Origin: an uncultured Butyrivibrio sp. | Lineage (GTDB): Bacteria; Bacillota; Clostridia; Lachnospirales; Lachnospiraceae | DNA length: 39,474 bases | Assembly (NCBI GenBank): GCA_947168335.1 | Contig: CAMVLM010000018.1 | Coordinates: forward strand, 1 to 39,474 | Direction of reading: 5' to 3' | In this document: piece after piece, positions 1 through 6,380 of the stretch | How positions within the stretch are numbered: position 1 is the stretch's first letter | Layout of the letters: each line of letters starts with the position of its first letter | Program-made: the position numbers and the translations under genes | The notes under the pieces: model-generated | Databases searched by the model: none | Seen by the model: only the letters and a program-made list of their open reading frames with translations | What the model was told of the DNA's origin: nothing

Positions 1-2
1 TT

Positions 3-101
3 CTGGAAGGACAGAAACAGAGTAGCAAATTTACCTACGTATATAATTTAAGTTATATTCGACAGTACTATGGATTAATGATAGAATATGGATATGGATA
101 A
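3..101 (+). CDS. C-terminal end of an unidentified gene cut by the window edge
   Basis: An open frame runs from the left edge to a TAA at 99-101 and encodes about 32 residues ending in IRQYYGLMIEYGYG. It has protein-like composition. It overlaps the start of the recombinase by 14 bases, an arrangement typical of translationally coupled genes in one operon. The other two forward frames close within the first 55 bases. No family can be recognised from so short a tail. If it is real, the recombinase is not the first gene of its transcript. Confidence 0.35.
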   Translation: MEGQKQSSKFTYVYNLSYIRQYYGLMIEYGYG

Positions 102-1158
102 GAAAAAAACCGATAAAAACATCGAGAAATTCAATAATATTGTTGATTCGTTGCCTGAGTTCACAAGCAATTTCTTTTATGCAGGAATGACCAACAAATC
201 CATACTTACTGCATTGGCTTACGCTCTGGATCTGCAGTATTTCTTTTCATTTGCAATAAACAACTATGAATACTTTCCGGAGAAGGGACTTCATGACCTG
301 ACGCTTAATGATATCAGCAAAATAACTCCTGTAGATATTGATGCATTCACCCGCTGGATGGCAAAAAGTCAGAATTTATCTGACAAGACAAGGGCCCGCC
401 GCAGGTCGTCCATCTCGGCGTTATATGAATACCTTGTAAATACAGAGAGAAAGCTGAATTATAATCCTGTGGTCAAATCCACCAAGATAGAGATTGATGA
501 ACCGGACTATGTTACCTACATCAATATGGAACAGCAGGATGTTTTGCTTAATTGCATTGAAAACGGAGTTGGTCTGACAAAAAAGCAGCTTGAATATCAT
601 GATGCCGTAAAATCCAGGGACAAAGCCATCGTTTTCCTGTTCCTTGACAGCGGCCTCAGAGTCTCAGAGCTTGCCCGGCTCAGCATCGGAGATGTCGTAT
701 TTGAGGAGAATCTGCTGGATGAATCAAAAAACCAAAATTATGTTTATACCCTGAGAAAAGGTAAAAAACAGCATTCCAAGAAGCCTTCTAAAGTGTTTTT
801 TTCAGATGAATCCAAAGCATATATCACTGAATATCTTGAGGAACGCACCTGCAGAGGTGAGAAGCTTAAGGATAATTCTCCACTGTTCGTAACCAAAGAT
901 GGAACACGCCTATCTGTACGCGCTATACAGGATATGGTCAAAAAATATGTGAAAGCTGCCCTTGGACGCAGCGATATCAGCGTTCATAAGCTAAGATCCA
1001 GCTTTGCCATGGAATTCTATAAACATGAGAAAAACATCCTTGTTCTTCAGGAGCGTATGGGCCATAAATCCATGGCTGCAACCAACATTTATGCCAAGGC
1101 AAGTGATAAGGAGGAAGCAGTTATTGCATCTCAAAACTGGAGAAAGAACAAGAAATAA
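88..1158 (+). CDS. Tyrosine recombinase/integrase, XerC/XerD-like
   Basis: A 356-residue site-specific recombinase that would cut and rejoin DNA through a 3'-phosphotyrosyl intermediate. The N-terminal half (about 35-140) is a SAM-like core-binding domain. The catalytic domain follows, with Arg I in SGLRVSELARL, the HKLRSSF box (His-x-x-Arg), and GHKSMAATNIYAKA carrying the second His and the nucleophilic Tyr. All expected catalytic positions are present, so it is probably active. The start at 88 (ATG GAT ATG GAT) overlaps the upstream frame; a second ATG at 94 is possible. No Shine-Dalgarno is obvious, which fits coupling to the upstream gene. It could serve an integrative element or resolve dimers of this replicon; nothing here decides between them. 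Confidence 0.94.
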   Translation: MDMDKKKTDKNIEKFNNIVDSLPEFTSNFFYAGMTNKSILTALAYALDLQYFFSFAINNYEYFPEKGLHDLTLNDISKITPVDIDAFTRWMAKSQNLSDKTRARRRSSISALYEYLVNTERKLNYNPVVKSTKIEIDEPDYVTYINMEQQDVLLNCIENGVGLTKKQLEYHDAVKSRDKAIVFLFLDSGLRVSELARLSIGDVVFEENLLDESKNQNYVYTLRKGKKQHSKKPSKVFFSDESKAYITEYLEERTCRGEKLKDNSPLFVTKDGTRLSVRAIQDMVKKYVKAALGRSDISVHKLRSSFAMEFYKHEKNILVLQERMGHKSMAATNIYAKASDKEEAVIASQNWRKNKK

Positions 1159-1164
1159 TATTAA

Positions 1165-1344
1165 CAACTTTTGCATGTAACCGGCAAGCACTTTTCCAGA
1201 CGGGAATATATTTTACCGTTTACATTGCAGCAATTATATGAAAAAATGAAGGATTCTATCCGTTGTGAGATTGAAAAATCAAGTACCAGAAGATTTAATC
1301 ATAACATTGACCAGCTCAGAGATATTCTTAATGCCTGTGTTTAA
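1165..1344 (+). pseudogene. Open frame just after the recombinase, probable gene remnant
   Basis: Below the ORF-track cutoff, but the frame between the TAA at 1162 and the TAA at 1342 reads like protein, including REYILPFTLQQLYEKM and RRFNHNIDQLRDILNACV. The only early start is TTG at 1171; the first ATG lies mid-frame. Neither has a Shine-Dalgarno. It begins four bases after the recombinase stop, so it is either a coupled tiny gene or the 3' end of a gene that lost its front. I do not recognise the family. Its end overlaps the minus-strand 58-aa frame by 17 bases. Confidence 0.3.
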
Positions 1345-1504
1345 AGAAACAATGAACAATATGGTCTATTTTCCTGATAACCCCGGATCTGCACTCAGGA
1401 CATATCTCATGCTGCTTCCAGAGCTTTGCAATATCCATGTTTTCAGCCATATTCTGTTCCATTTTTTCTGCATTCATCATACCATTACTACTCTCATGGC
1501 CCAT
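1328..1504 (-). CDS. Small protein of unknown function, 58 aa
   Basis: This minus-strand frame starts with ATG at 1504, immediately after the TAA of the 93-aa ORF (TAAATG, no gap), and encodes 58 residues. The N-terminal part is Met/Glu/Asn-rich. It is followed by a CPEC pair, with further Cys and His near the end (HCFFKHRH), so a small metal site is possible. It was missed by the ORF track because of its length. The plus-strand ORF at 1265-1513 is its shadow. The abutting stop/start implies translational reinitiation from the 93-aa gene. No family is recognised, and it may be a decayed fragment. Confidence 0.4.
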   Translation of the reverse strand: MGHESSNGMMNAEKMEQNMAENMDIAKLWKQHEICPECRSGVIRKIDHIVHCFFKHRH

Positions 1505-1786
1505 TTACTGTGAAATAACTGCCGTTTTAAACTCTTCATACATTGAAAACCCTGTTCTTAAAATCTCTTCAAGATCATCATATGTTCCAAACACCGGATA
1601 TCCCACCCTGTAATCCTGATCTATCAATAGTCTGGAATATATACTCCATGGGCTTCCCAGTATAAGGTTATCTCCATCCCATACAACCCATACAAAATCA
1701 ACATATCCATAACGTAGAATTATATGAAAAGTCAATTCCTGTACAGATTGACCATGAAAGTTTATGAAAGGCAAGTCCTCTCCCAT
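1505..1786 (-). CDS. Unknown 93-aa protein downstream of the toxin gene
   Basis: I do not recognise this protein. It is aromatic-rich with a stretch FVWVVWDGDNLILG followed by an acidic segment (YDDLEEIL). It is soluble-looking, with no signal peptide. The ATG at 1786 has no Shine-Dalgarno. The same frame stays open and protein-like back to the stop codon of the RelE-type toxin (about 16 codons, including RIKKNGRFTPI) without another usual start. Either the gene begins at 1786 or it is the tail of a longer gene fused by deletion to the toxin-antitoxin locus. It lies 48 bases from the toxin stop and directly abuts the 58-aa frame, so the four genes may be co-transcribed. Confidence 0.5.
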   Translation of the reverse strand: MGEDLPFINFHGQSVQELTFHIILRYGYVDFVWVVWDGDNLILGSPWSIYSRLLIDQDYRVGYPVFGTYDDLEEILRTGFSMYEEFKTAVISQ

Positions 1787-1834
1787 AATAGGAGTAAACC
1801 TGCCATTCTTTTTAATTCTTAAATGTGGAGATTT

Positions 1835-2164
1835 CTATTCCTCATACTTATCGCGACCAAATAGAACTGACATATAGTCACGCTTCCTCTGAAGGACTCT
1901 ATCTACATACATCATGATGCCTTCAAGTCTGTAAAAAGCTAGATATTCTTTAAATCTTACAGAATAATAACCTGTAAATAACTCCTCATAATACAAAGGT
2001 GTACCAGTCTTTGGATGCTCCACCATCGATTCTATCTTATCCATTAAATCATCAAGATATTTGTGAGTTATATCGAGGTTACTCGATACCATAAGAACTT
2101 CATCGAAAATGTCATCCATATCGCTTATGGCTTCAGGTGTGTAATCTATATCATAGGCAATCAT
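1835..2164 (-). CDS. RelE/ParE-family toxin of a type II toxin-antitoxin pair
   Basis: This 109-residue protein fits the RelE/ParE superfamily. It has an N-terminal strand (YDIDYTPEAISDMDDIF), two helices, then PKTGTPLY, YYSVRFKEYLAFYRLE and a C-terminal VLQRKRDYMSVLFG strand. RelE members cleave mRNA on the ribosome and ParE members poison gyrase; the sequence does not tell me which. The ATG overlaps the antitoxin stop by four bases, the usual antitoxin-first coupled order. The presumed complex with the upstream Phd-like protein would repress their shared promoter. Such pairs are common stabilisers of secondary replicons. Confidence 0.85.
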   Translation of the reverse strand: MIAYDIDYTPEAISDMDDIFDEVLMVSSNLDITHKYLDDLMDKIESMVEHPKTGTPLYYEELFTGYYSVRFKEYLAFYRLEGIMMYVDRVLQRKRDYMSVLFGRDKYEE

Positions 2165-2424
2165 TTCTGTCTGTTACGGAAGTGTTCCCTGACATCAGCA
2201 GCCGGAACGTATCCTTCTTCCTCTCCGGAACGACGTCCCTTATTAAGTTCACACATGAGGCGAAGCATTGCCCTTGTCTTCTCTATTTCTTCGTCTTCTT
2301 CTATATCTCTAATAGTATATTTTCCACGACCATTTACTGTCAGATATACAGGTGAACCATATTCAACCTTTTCCAGCACAGTATTATAATTTCTAAGATC
2401 TGAAACAGGACTAATTACCGCCAT
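2161..2424 (-). CDS. Phd/YefM-family antitoxin
   Basis: This 87-residue protein begins with the Phd/YefM fold signature: VSDLRNYNTVLEKVEYGSPVYLTVNGRG, a DNA-binding N-terminal domain with the typical 'SDLRN...L..V..G.PV.LT.NG.G' spacing. It is followed by an acidic linker (IEEDEEIEKTRA) and a C-terminal segment that should wrap the toxin. It is the first gene of the pair and overlaps the toxin start (ATGA-type, 2161-2164). Autoregulation by antitoxin or complex binding upstream of 2424 is expected for the family. I could not identify an operator in the 120-base AT-rich gap before it. Confidence 0.86.
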   Translation of the reverse strand: MAVISPVSDLRNYNTVLEKVEYGSPVYLTVNGRGKYTIRDIEEDEEIEKTRAMLRLMCELNKGRRSGEEEGYVPAADVREHFRNRQK

Positions 2425-2495
2425 ATCAATACCTCGCTTTCATACATATTTTAACATCGCTTATTCTTTTAAGCAATATTTTAAGTAAAATCTTA

Positions 2496-2576
2496 CTAAA
2501 CAGATATTCGTTCATAGGCCTTTTTCTGTCTCTGAAGCTCCTTATCCTTAAGCTTTATTGCAACAGACCTTTGCAT
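2496..2576 (-). other. Possible frameshifted C-terminal extension of the 138-aa protein
   Basis: In the frame next to the end of the 138-aa gene there is a 26-codon open stretch starting at ATG 2576 and ending at TAG 2496-2498. It encodes a lysine/arginine-rich helix (KLKDKELQRQKKAYERI). It overlaps the last codons of that gene and continues 52 bases past its stop. A single-base slip would join the two. It may be a real C-terminus lost to a frameshift, a sequencing error, or chance. Confidence 0.25.
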
Positions 2577-2964
2577 CATACACCCTGGCATCTTCATTAC
2601 ATTCATTTTCAGAATAAGACTCATCATCCTCACCAAAAGAAAACTTCTCATCCAAAGCCTTTCTCATCTGCTGCTGACTACTCTCCTTGAACTCCTCATT
2701 CTCCTTAAACTGACGCATTTCTCCACGCTTTTGCTCCAAAGAAGATAAAATCTGTTCAAACTCATCAACTACATCCATCGTTCCAATCTCACCGAGCTCT
2801 CCATCCAGCGTCTTCTCATAAACAAGTGCAGCATCCACTTCCTCACAAATACCATTACTATCAAGGACATTTTCCTTATTGACCTCTTTTACCTCTTTAT
2901 CAAGTTTCCAAATACTCTCATGACTTATATCCTCCGCTCCCTTTTTTCTACTATTTTCAAACAT
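2548..2964 (-). CDS. Acidic hypothetical protein coupled to the AgrC-like kinase, 138 aa
   Basis: The ORF track starts this frame inside the kinase gene. The better start is ATG at 2964 (MFENSRKKGAED), which overlaps the kinase stop (ATGTTTGA) and gives 138 residues. The protein is highly charged, mostly acidic and probably helical/coiled (FEQILSSLEQKRGEMRQFKENEEF), with no membrane segment and no recognised domain. It ends in an odd Cys-containing tail (DAKVCCNKA) with a protein-like continuation in the next frame, so the 3' end may be shifted. The overlap suggests co-translation with the kinase; function unknown. Confidence 0.5.
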   Translation of the reverse strand: MFENSRKKGAEDISHESIWKLDKEVKEVNKENVLDSNGICEEVDAALVYEKTLDGELGEIGTMDVVDEFEQILSSLEQKRGEMRQFKENEEFKESSQQQMRKALDEKFSFGEDDESYSENECNEDARVYDAKVCCNKA

Positions 2965-4267
2965 GCTTTCTGCAAATATGGATTTTCTGCACAAATAATC
3001 CATTTTCTTTGGATGTCTCAGTAAAGACATTATCATAATTTTTCAGAATCATCGATACATTGTATAAACCAATGCCATGCCCCTCTCCCTTGGAAGATAC
3101 CCCTTTTTTATATATTTGAGAAACAGAAAGTCCATGGTCTATAAAAGAATTCGAGATTATGAAAACAATTACGTTGTTCATTGTTCCCATATGTATACTC
3201 AGGGTAGGACATTCTGTTTCCAGGGCGGCTTCAATGGCGTTATCCAGGTAGATTCCAAGAATTCGTGTTAAGTCAACCAAATCGATCCCTGCGTTATCAA
3301 TTTCATCAGGAATATCTATAGTAACTTCGATGTTTTTGTTTATAGCCAGTAAAAGTTTTGAGTAAAAAATACTCTTTATTTCCAGATTTTTTATTCTGGA
3401 TAGATTTGCTAAAGATGCATTCTTATGCGTAAGCTCTTTTGTTAGAGGCATGATGTTCTTATGAAAATATGCATCAAGTTCATCATATCTTTTTTCATCA
3501 ATAAAAATAGCTAGCGTGGAAAGGATATTTACATAATCGTGCTTGAAGGATCGAAGGTTGTTGTAAGTGGCTTCCAGATTATCTGTATACTCCATAAGAG
3601 TATTAAGATCTCTGATCCTTTGCTGCTGCTCATAATTTTTCTTGGTTGTAATAAGTATTAGCACAACTGAAGTAACTGTCATAAATACATAAAGAGTTAC
3701 TAAAATAATCAATGGATAATAACTTTCCTTAGAGATTCCCGCAGACAGGGTCATTATTCCATAGATAAAAAAAGCACTGAAAGCCATTAAAAAGGTGATG
3801 TACAGAAAAAGTTTTTCATCTACTCTTTCAACGATTTTAGACAGATATTTCCTGTACAGTTTTTTGCAGGCAAGAATAATCGGAAAATAAATAGCGGACG
3901 ATACAACAATGATCACTATCATTTCTGTACAGCTTTGTTTTGTATTAGTTATGGGAAGATGTGCAAGAAAGTTAACGAATGCAGACACCGGAAGTACTGT
4001 AAGGCCGATTATTATATAAAGGATAAAATACACAATAGCAGACTTCATTTTACCCGTAAGCCAGCTCAAAAACAGAGCGGGAATAACAAACCATGCAATC
4101 ATCAATGGCTTTAAACCGGAAACAATAATAACATAAAACAATGAGAATAACATGGTAAAAAATAAGCAATAGTCCCTGACTTTTAAGGTGCGGGAATAAA
4201 CCGCTATTAGTCCGATAGTGAACAGTATAGCATTACTGATTGCATTTATAAAAACATATTCCAACAT
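2957..4267 (-). CDS. AgrC-like sensor histidine kinase (GHKL ATPase, HPK10-type)
   Basis: This is a 436-residue membrane kinase. Residues 1 to about 210 form six or so hydrophobic segments, as in the AgrC/ComD/PlnB peptide-pheromone receptors. The phospho-acceptor box is SFKHDYVNIL (His near residue 240). The ATPase domain has the N box LDNAIEAA (about 340) and the G box GHGIGLYNV (about 394). Shine-Dalgarno AAGGAG precedes the ATG. It is transcribed divergently from a LytTR response regulator 78 bases away, which is its probable partner. Usual Agr loci also carry an AgrB protease and a pro-peptide; neither is visible here, so the ligand is unknown. Confidence 0.93.
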   Translation of the reverse strand: MLEYVFINAISNAILFTIGLIAVYSRTLKVRDYCLFFTMLFSLFYVIIVSGLKPLMIAWFVIPALFLSWLTGKMKSAIVYFILYIIIGLTVLPVSAFVNFLAHLPITNTKQSCTEMIVIIVVSSAIYFPIILACKKLYRKYLSKIVERVDEKLFLYITFLMAFSAFFIYGIMTLSAGISKESYYPLIILVTLYVFMTVTSVVLILITTKKNYEQQQRIRDLNTLMEYTDNLEATYNNLRSFKHDYVNILSTLAIFIDEKRYDELDAYFHKNIMPLTKELTHKNASLANLSRIKNLEIKSIFYSKLLLAINKNIEVTIDIPDEIDNAGIDLVDLTRILGIYLDNAIEAALETECPTLSIHMGTMNNVIVFIISNSFIDHGLSVSQIYKKGVSSKGEGHGIGLYNVSMILKNYDNVFTETSKENGLFVQKIHICRKHV

Positions 4268-4276
4268 AGATACTCC

Positions 4277-4306
4277 TTGTAAATTCGGGTATTTACAGAT
4301 TATTAT
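4277..4306 (+). promoter_or_regulatory. Candidate promoter of the LytTR regulator
   Basis: TTGTAA at 4277-4282 and TATTAT at 4301-4306 are separated by 18 bases, a reasonable sigma-A pair reading toward the response regulator. The -35 overlaps the ribosome binding site of the divergent kinase gene, so the two genes would share a compact 78-base control region. Confidence 0.35.
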
Positions 4307-4345
4307 AGACTATATTATTTCTTTTTGGATAAGGGAAATGTTCAG

Positions 4346-5086
4346 ATGATTAAGCTTTATCTATGCGAAGACGATGCGCAGCAAAGAAAACATCTAAAAA
4401 AAGTAATAGAAAACGCAGTGCTTATTGAAAACCTAGATATGGAGTTTTCATGTGTTACAGATAATCCAAACTCTCTTCTTGATAAGGTAGTTACTGAGAA
4501 TTCTGTCGGTCTTTATTTTCTGGATATAGATCTAAAGACCGATATGACAGGACTTACTCTGGCAAAAGAGATCAGGAAATATGATCCCAGAGGATTTATT
4601 GTTTTTGTCACAACCCACTCAGAAATGAGCTATATGACATTTATATACAAGCTCGAAGCACTGGATTTCATTTTGAAAGACGACACAGAGGAAATGGTTA
4701 GGAGGGTGCATGAATGTGTCCTGAAAGCAAATGAAAGATTATCCTCTGTAACTAATAAAAACCCACCCAACTATTCTGTAATAGTCGGCGATAAGATTTA
4801 CACCGTGGATTACGATGAAATACTTTTCTTTGAGACATCTGCCAATGCCCATAAAATAATTCTGCATTGTAAATCCAGACAGCTGGAATTTCCAGGAAAA
4901 ATTAAAGCGATTGAACGCGATCTTGATGACAGGTTCTATCGTTGTCACAGATCCTTTTTAGTAAATACTGAAAATATAAAAGAGGTTGACACTACAAATG
5001 GCTTCATACGAATGATAACAGGAGATGAATGCCTTTTGTCTTTTAGGCAGATCCGGGGACTAAAAGACAAGTTAAAGAACAGTTAA
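4346..5086 (+). CDS. LytTR-family response regulator, AgrA-like
   Basis: A 246-residue two-component regulator. The receiver domain has the acidic pair LCEDD near the start and the phospho-acceptor in YFLDIDL (Asp near 60). The C-terminal LytTR DNA-binding domain (about 145-245) includes the conserved FFETSANAHKI and FYRCHRSFLVN segments. The track uses a TTG at 4325. I prefer ATG 4346 because AAGGGA lies about nine bases upstream and the receiver then starts at once (MIKLYLCEDD). It likely receives phosphate from the divergent AgrC-like kinase and may activate the small membrane-peptide gene just downstream. Confidence 0.92.
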   Translation: MIKLYLCEDDAQQRKHLKKVIENAVLIENLDMEFSCVTDNPNSLLDKVVTENSVGLYFLDIDLKTDMTGLTLAKEIRKYDPRGFIVFVTTHSEMSYMTFIYKLEALDFILKDDTEEMVRRVHECVLKANERLSSVTNKNPPNYSVIVGDKIYTVDYDEILFFETSANAHKIILHCKSRQLEFPGKIKAIERDLDDRFYRCHRSFLVNTENIKEVDTTNGFIRMITGDECLLSFRQIRGLKDKLKNS

Positions 5087-5171
5087 ATAGTACTCCTAAA
5101 TTTACGTTCAAGAATCGTAAGCGTGTACTGATTACCTTCACTATGACGAAAAAGATTCTAAAACCGAATTT

Positions 5172-5211
5172 CGTTGCGTAAATGTTTGCAGTTCGAGTTT
5201 TCTCATATAAT
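5172..5211 (+). promoter_or_regulatory. Candidate activator-dependent promoter of the 61-aa peptide gene
   Basis: A perfect TATAAT sits at 5206-5211, about 40 bases before the peptide start, but no -35 box stands at the right distance. Instead there are short CGTT and CAGTT motifs at about 5172 and 5189, resembling halves of LytTR sites, and an ACGTTCAAG motif further up near 5103. A good -10 without a -35 suggests activation by the adjacent LytTR regulator. This is inference from motif resemblance only. Confidence 0.4.
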
Positions 5212-5251
5212 CATGTTAGTATAAACTATTTTGAAAGAGAGGAAATGTTGT

Positions 5252-5437
5252 ATGAATAATATGATTAAAGGGGCTGTGATAACATTAGGAATCCTAGTTG
5301 TGTTGATAGTTGTAAATATATTATGCAATATAGCAGGACACGAATTGAACTCACTCTATACAGGAGTAATAACGCCTATAATAGCTATGGCGATATATGA
5401 TAAGGTGACCGGAAATTCAACAAATAAAAAGGCGTAA
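5252..5437 (+). CDS. Small membrane protein or peptide, 61 aa
   Basis: The track begins at a TTG (5231). ATG 5252 is preferred because GAGAGGAAA lies eight bases before it. The 61-residue product has one clear transmembrane helix (ITLGILVVLIVVNIL), then a second moderately hydrophobic stretch (TGVITPIIAMAIYDKV) and a polar tail. It has no double-glycine leader and no CPxxG-type autoinducing-peptide core. It follows the LytTR gene by 165 bases and ends before a strong terminator, so it is a single-gene unit. It could be a bacteriocin-like, signalling or regulatory membrane peptide; its role is unknown. Confidence 0.6.
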   Translation: MNNMIKGAVITLGILVVLIVVNILCNIAGHELNSLYTGVITPIIAMAIYDKVTGNSTNKKA

Positions 5438-5558
5438 TAAATTTGCTTTTGTCAGTAAGAGACCAGAAGCGATTCGATTTAATAAATTGCTCATATGAGT
5501 ATCTGAATAGTAGTATATTATATATATAAGAATTGCAGGATACCTACGGATTACGCCT

Positions 5559-5590
5559 AAAAGAACCTGATGCGTCGGGTTCTTTTTTTT
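5559..5590 (+). terminator. Intrinsic terminator after the 61-aa gene
   Basis: AAAGAACC pairs with GGTTCTTT around a short GA/TC-extended loop and is followed by a run of eight or more T. It ends the 61-aa transcript. The A-rich left side may also weakly stop the converging minus-strand genes. Confidence 0.82.
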
Positions 5591-5598
5591 TGTGCTGT

Positions 5599-5805
5599 TC
5601 AGACATGAACAACATGGCCTATTTTTCTGATACGTTCTTTGATCTTATTCTTAATCCTCTTTTTGGTTTTTCTTTTCAAGATAAAAAATACGACGCCGGC
5701 TATAACCGGACCAAGAATTGCAAGTGCGATCTTTATGGTCAACTGTACTTTTAACCAGAAAATCTCGCGTTTCTTTGCTTCGATGGCTCTGCTGATCTTA
5801 CCCAT
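5599..5805 (-). CDS. Basic single-pass membrane protein, 68 aa
   Basis: The track starts at 5817. ATG 5805 is better placed, ten bases after GGAGG (GGAGGTGTCTATG). The 68-residue protein has a short charged N-terminus (MGKISRAIEAKKREIF), one transmembrane helix (IALAILGPVIAGVVFFIL) and a strikingly basic tail (KRKTKKRIKNKIKERIRKI). The positive-inside rule places that tail in the cytoplasm. No family is recognised. It lies directly behind the DUF4003 fragment, whose shifted reading frame overlaps its ribosome binding site. Confidence 0.55.
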   Translation of the reverse strand: MGKISRAIEAKKREIFWLKVQLTIKIALAILGPVIAGVVFFILKRKTKKRIKNKIKERIRKIGHVVHV

Positions 5806-5826
5806 AGACACCTCCAACTGCGACTT

Positions 5827-6198
5827 TTATAAGTGTTTGGATAGGATTTTGATCAAGCCCTTCTTTAACTGCTTATATGATTCCTCCAGCTCAGCAAGGA
5901 TATCTTCTTGACTCTTATCTGTCAGAGCCAGAAGCACCACCAGACCTGTATCCTCATCTGACGTAAGGAATGGATGCTCGCGATTCATACTCTTCAGCAA
6001 CGCATCCGTCTTTTCAATAATGGCATCAGCATCTGCCTGTTTACCGGCATCACAGATTGTCATAGCTGCAAGAACTCTGTATGCTGAATCAAAGAACTTA
6101 CCCTTCTGAAATTTCTCATAAACAGCCTTAACATCCTCCAGATATTTTTCCGGATTCCCGTTAAGCGCCATTCTTGTTGCTAGTATAAATTCGCTGTT
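5827..6198 (-). pseudogene. DUF4003-like fragment, both ends missing
   Basis: The frame resembles the central part of DUF4003 proteins (usually around 300 residues): SAYRVLAAMTICDAG, then REHPFLTSDEDTGLVVLLALTDKS and an acidic helix. Only about 115 residues remain from the ATG at 6171. That ATG has no Shine-Dalgarno, and the frame is protein-like for nine codons further up until a stop. At the 3' end the frame exits into KILSKHL. The neighbouring frame reads on as LDQNPIQTLIKVAVGG up to the next gene, suggesting a frameshift. It is best read as a degraded gene, though a short functional protein cannot be excluded. Confidence 0.5.
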
Positions 6199-6380
6199 TT
6201 AAAACTAAGCTTATATCTTTCAGATTCATATAAGCATGTCAATAGTAATACTGCTGATCCAAAAAATGCTCACCATTAAATTGTTTATAAAGCTTTAATT
6301 AGGGGATTTCCGTATGTCATAGTAAAATTAAATTGAGGGATTTTGAGCACTGAAATATTAACTTCTGTGGGGGAAAGATA

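Noticed and set aside
1265-1513. 82-aa plus-strand ORF
   Set aside because: Shadow of the minus-strand 58-aa frame, which abuts an upstream gene; the plus frame has no ribosome binding site.
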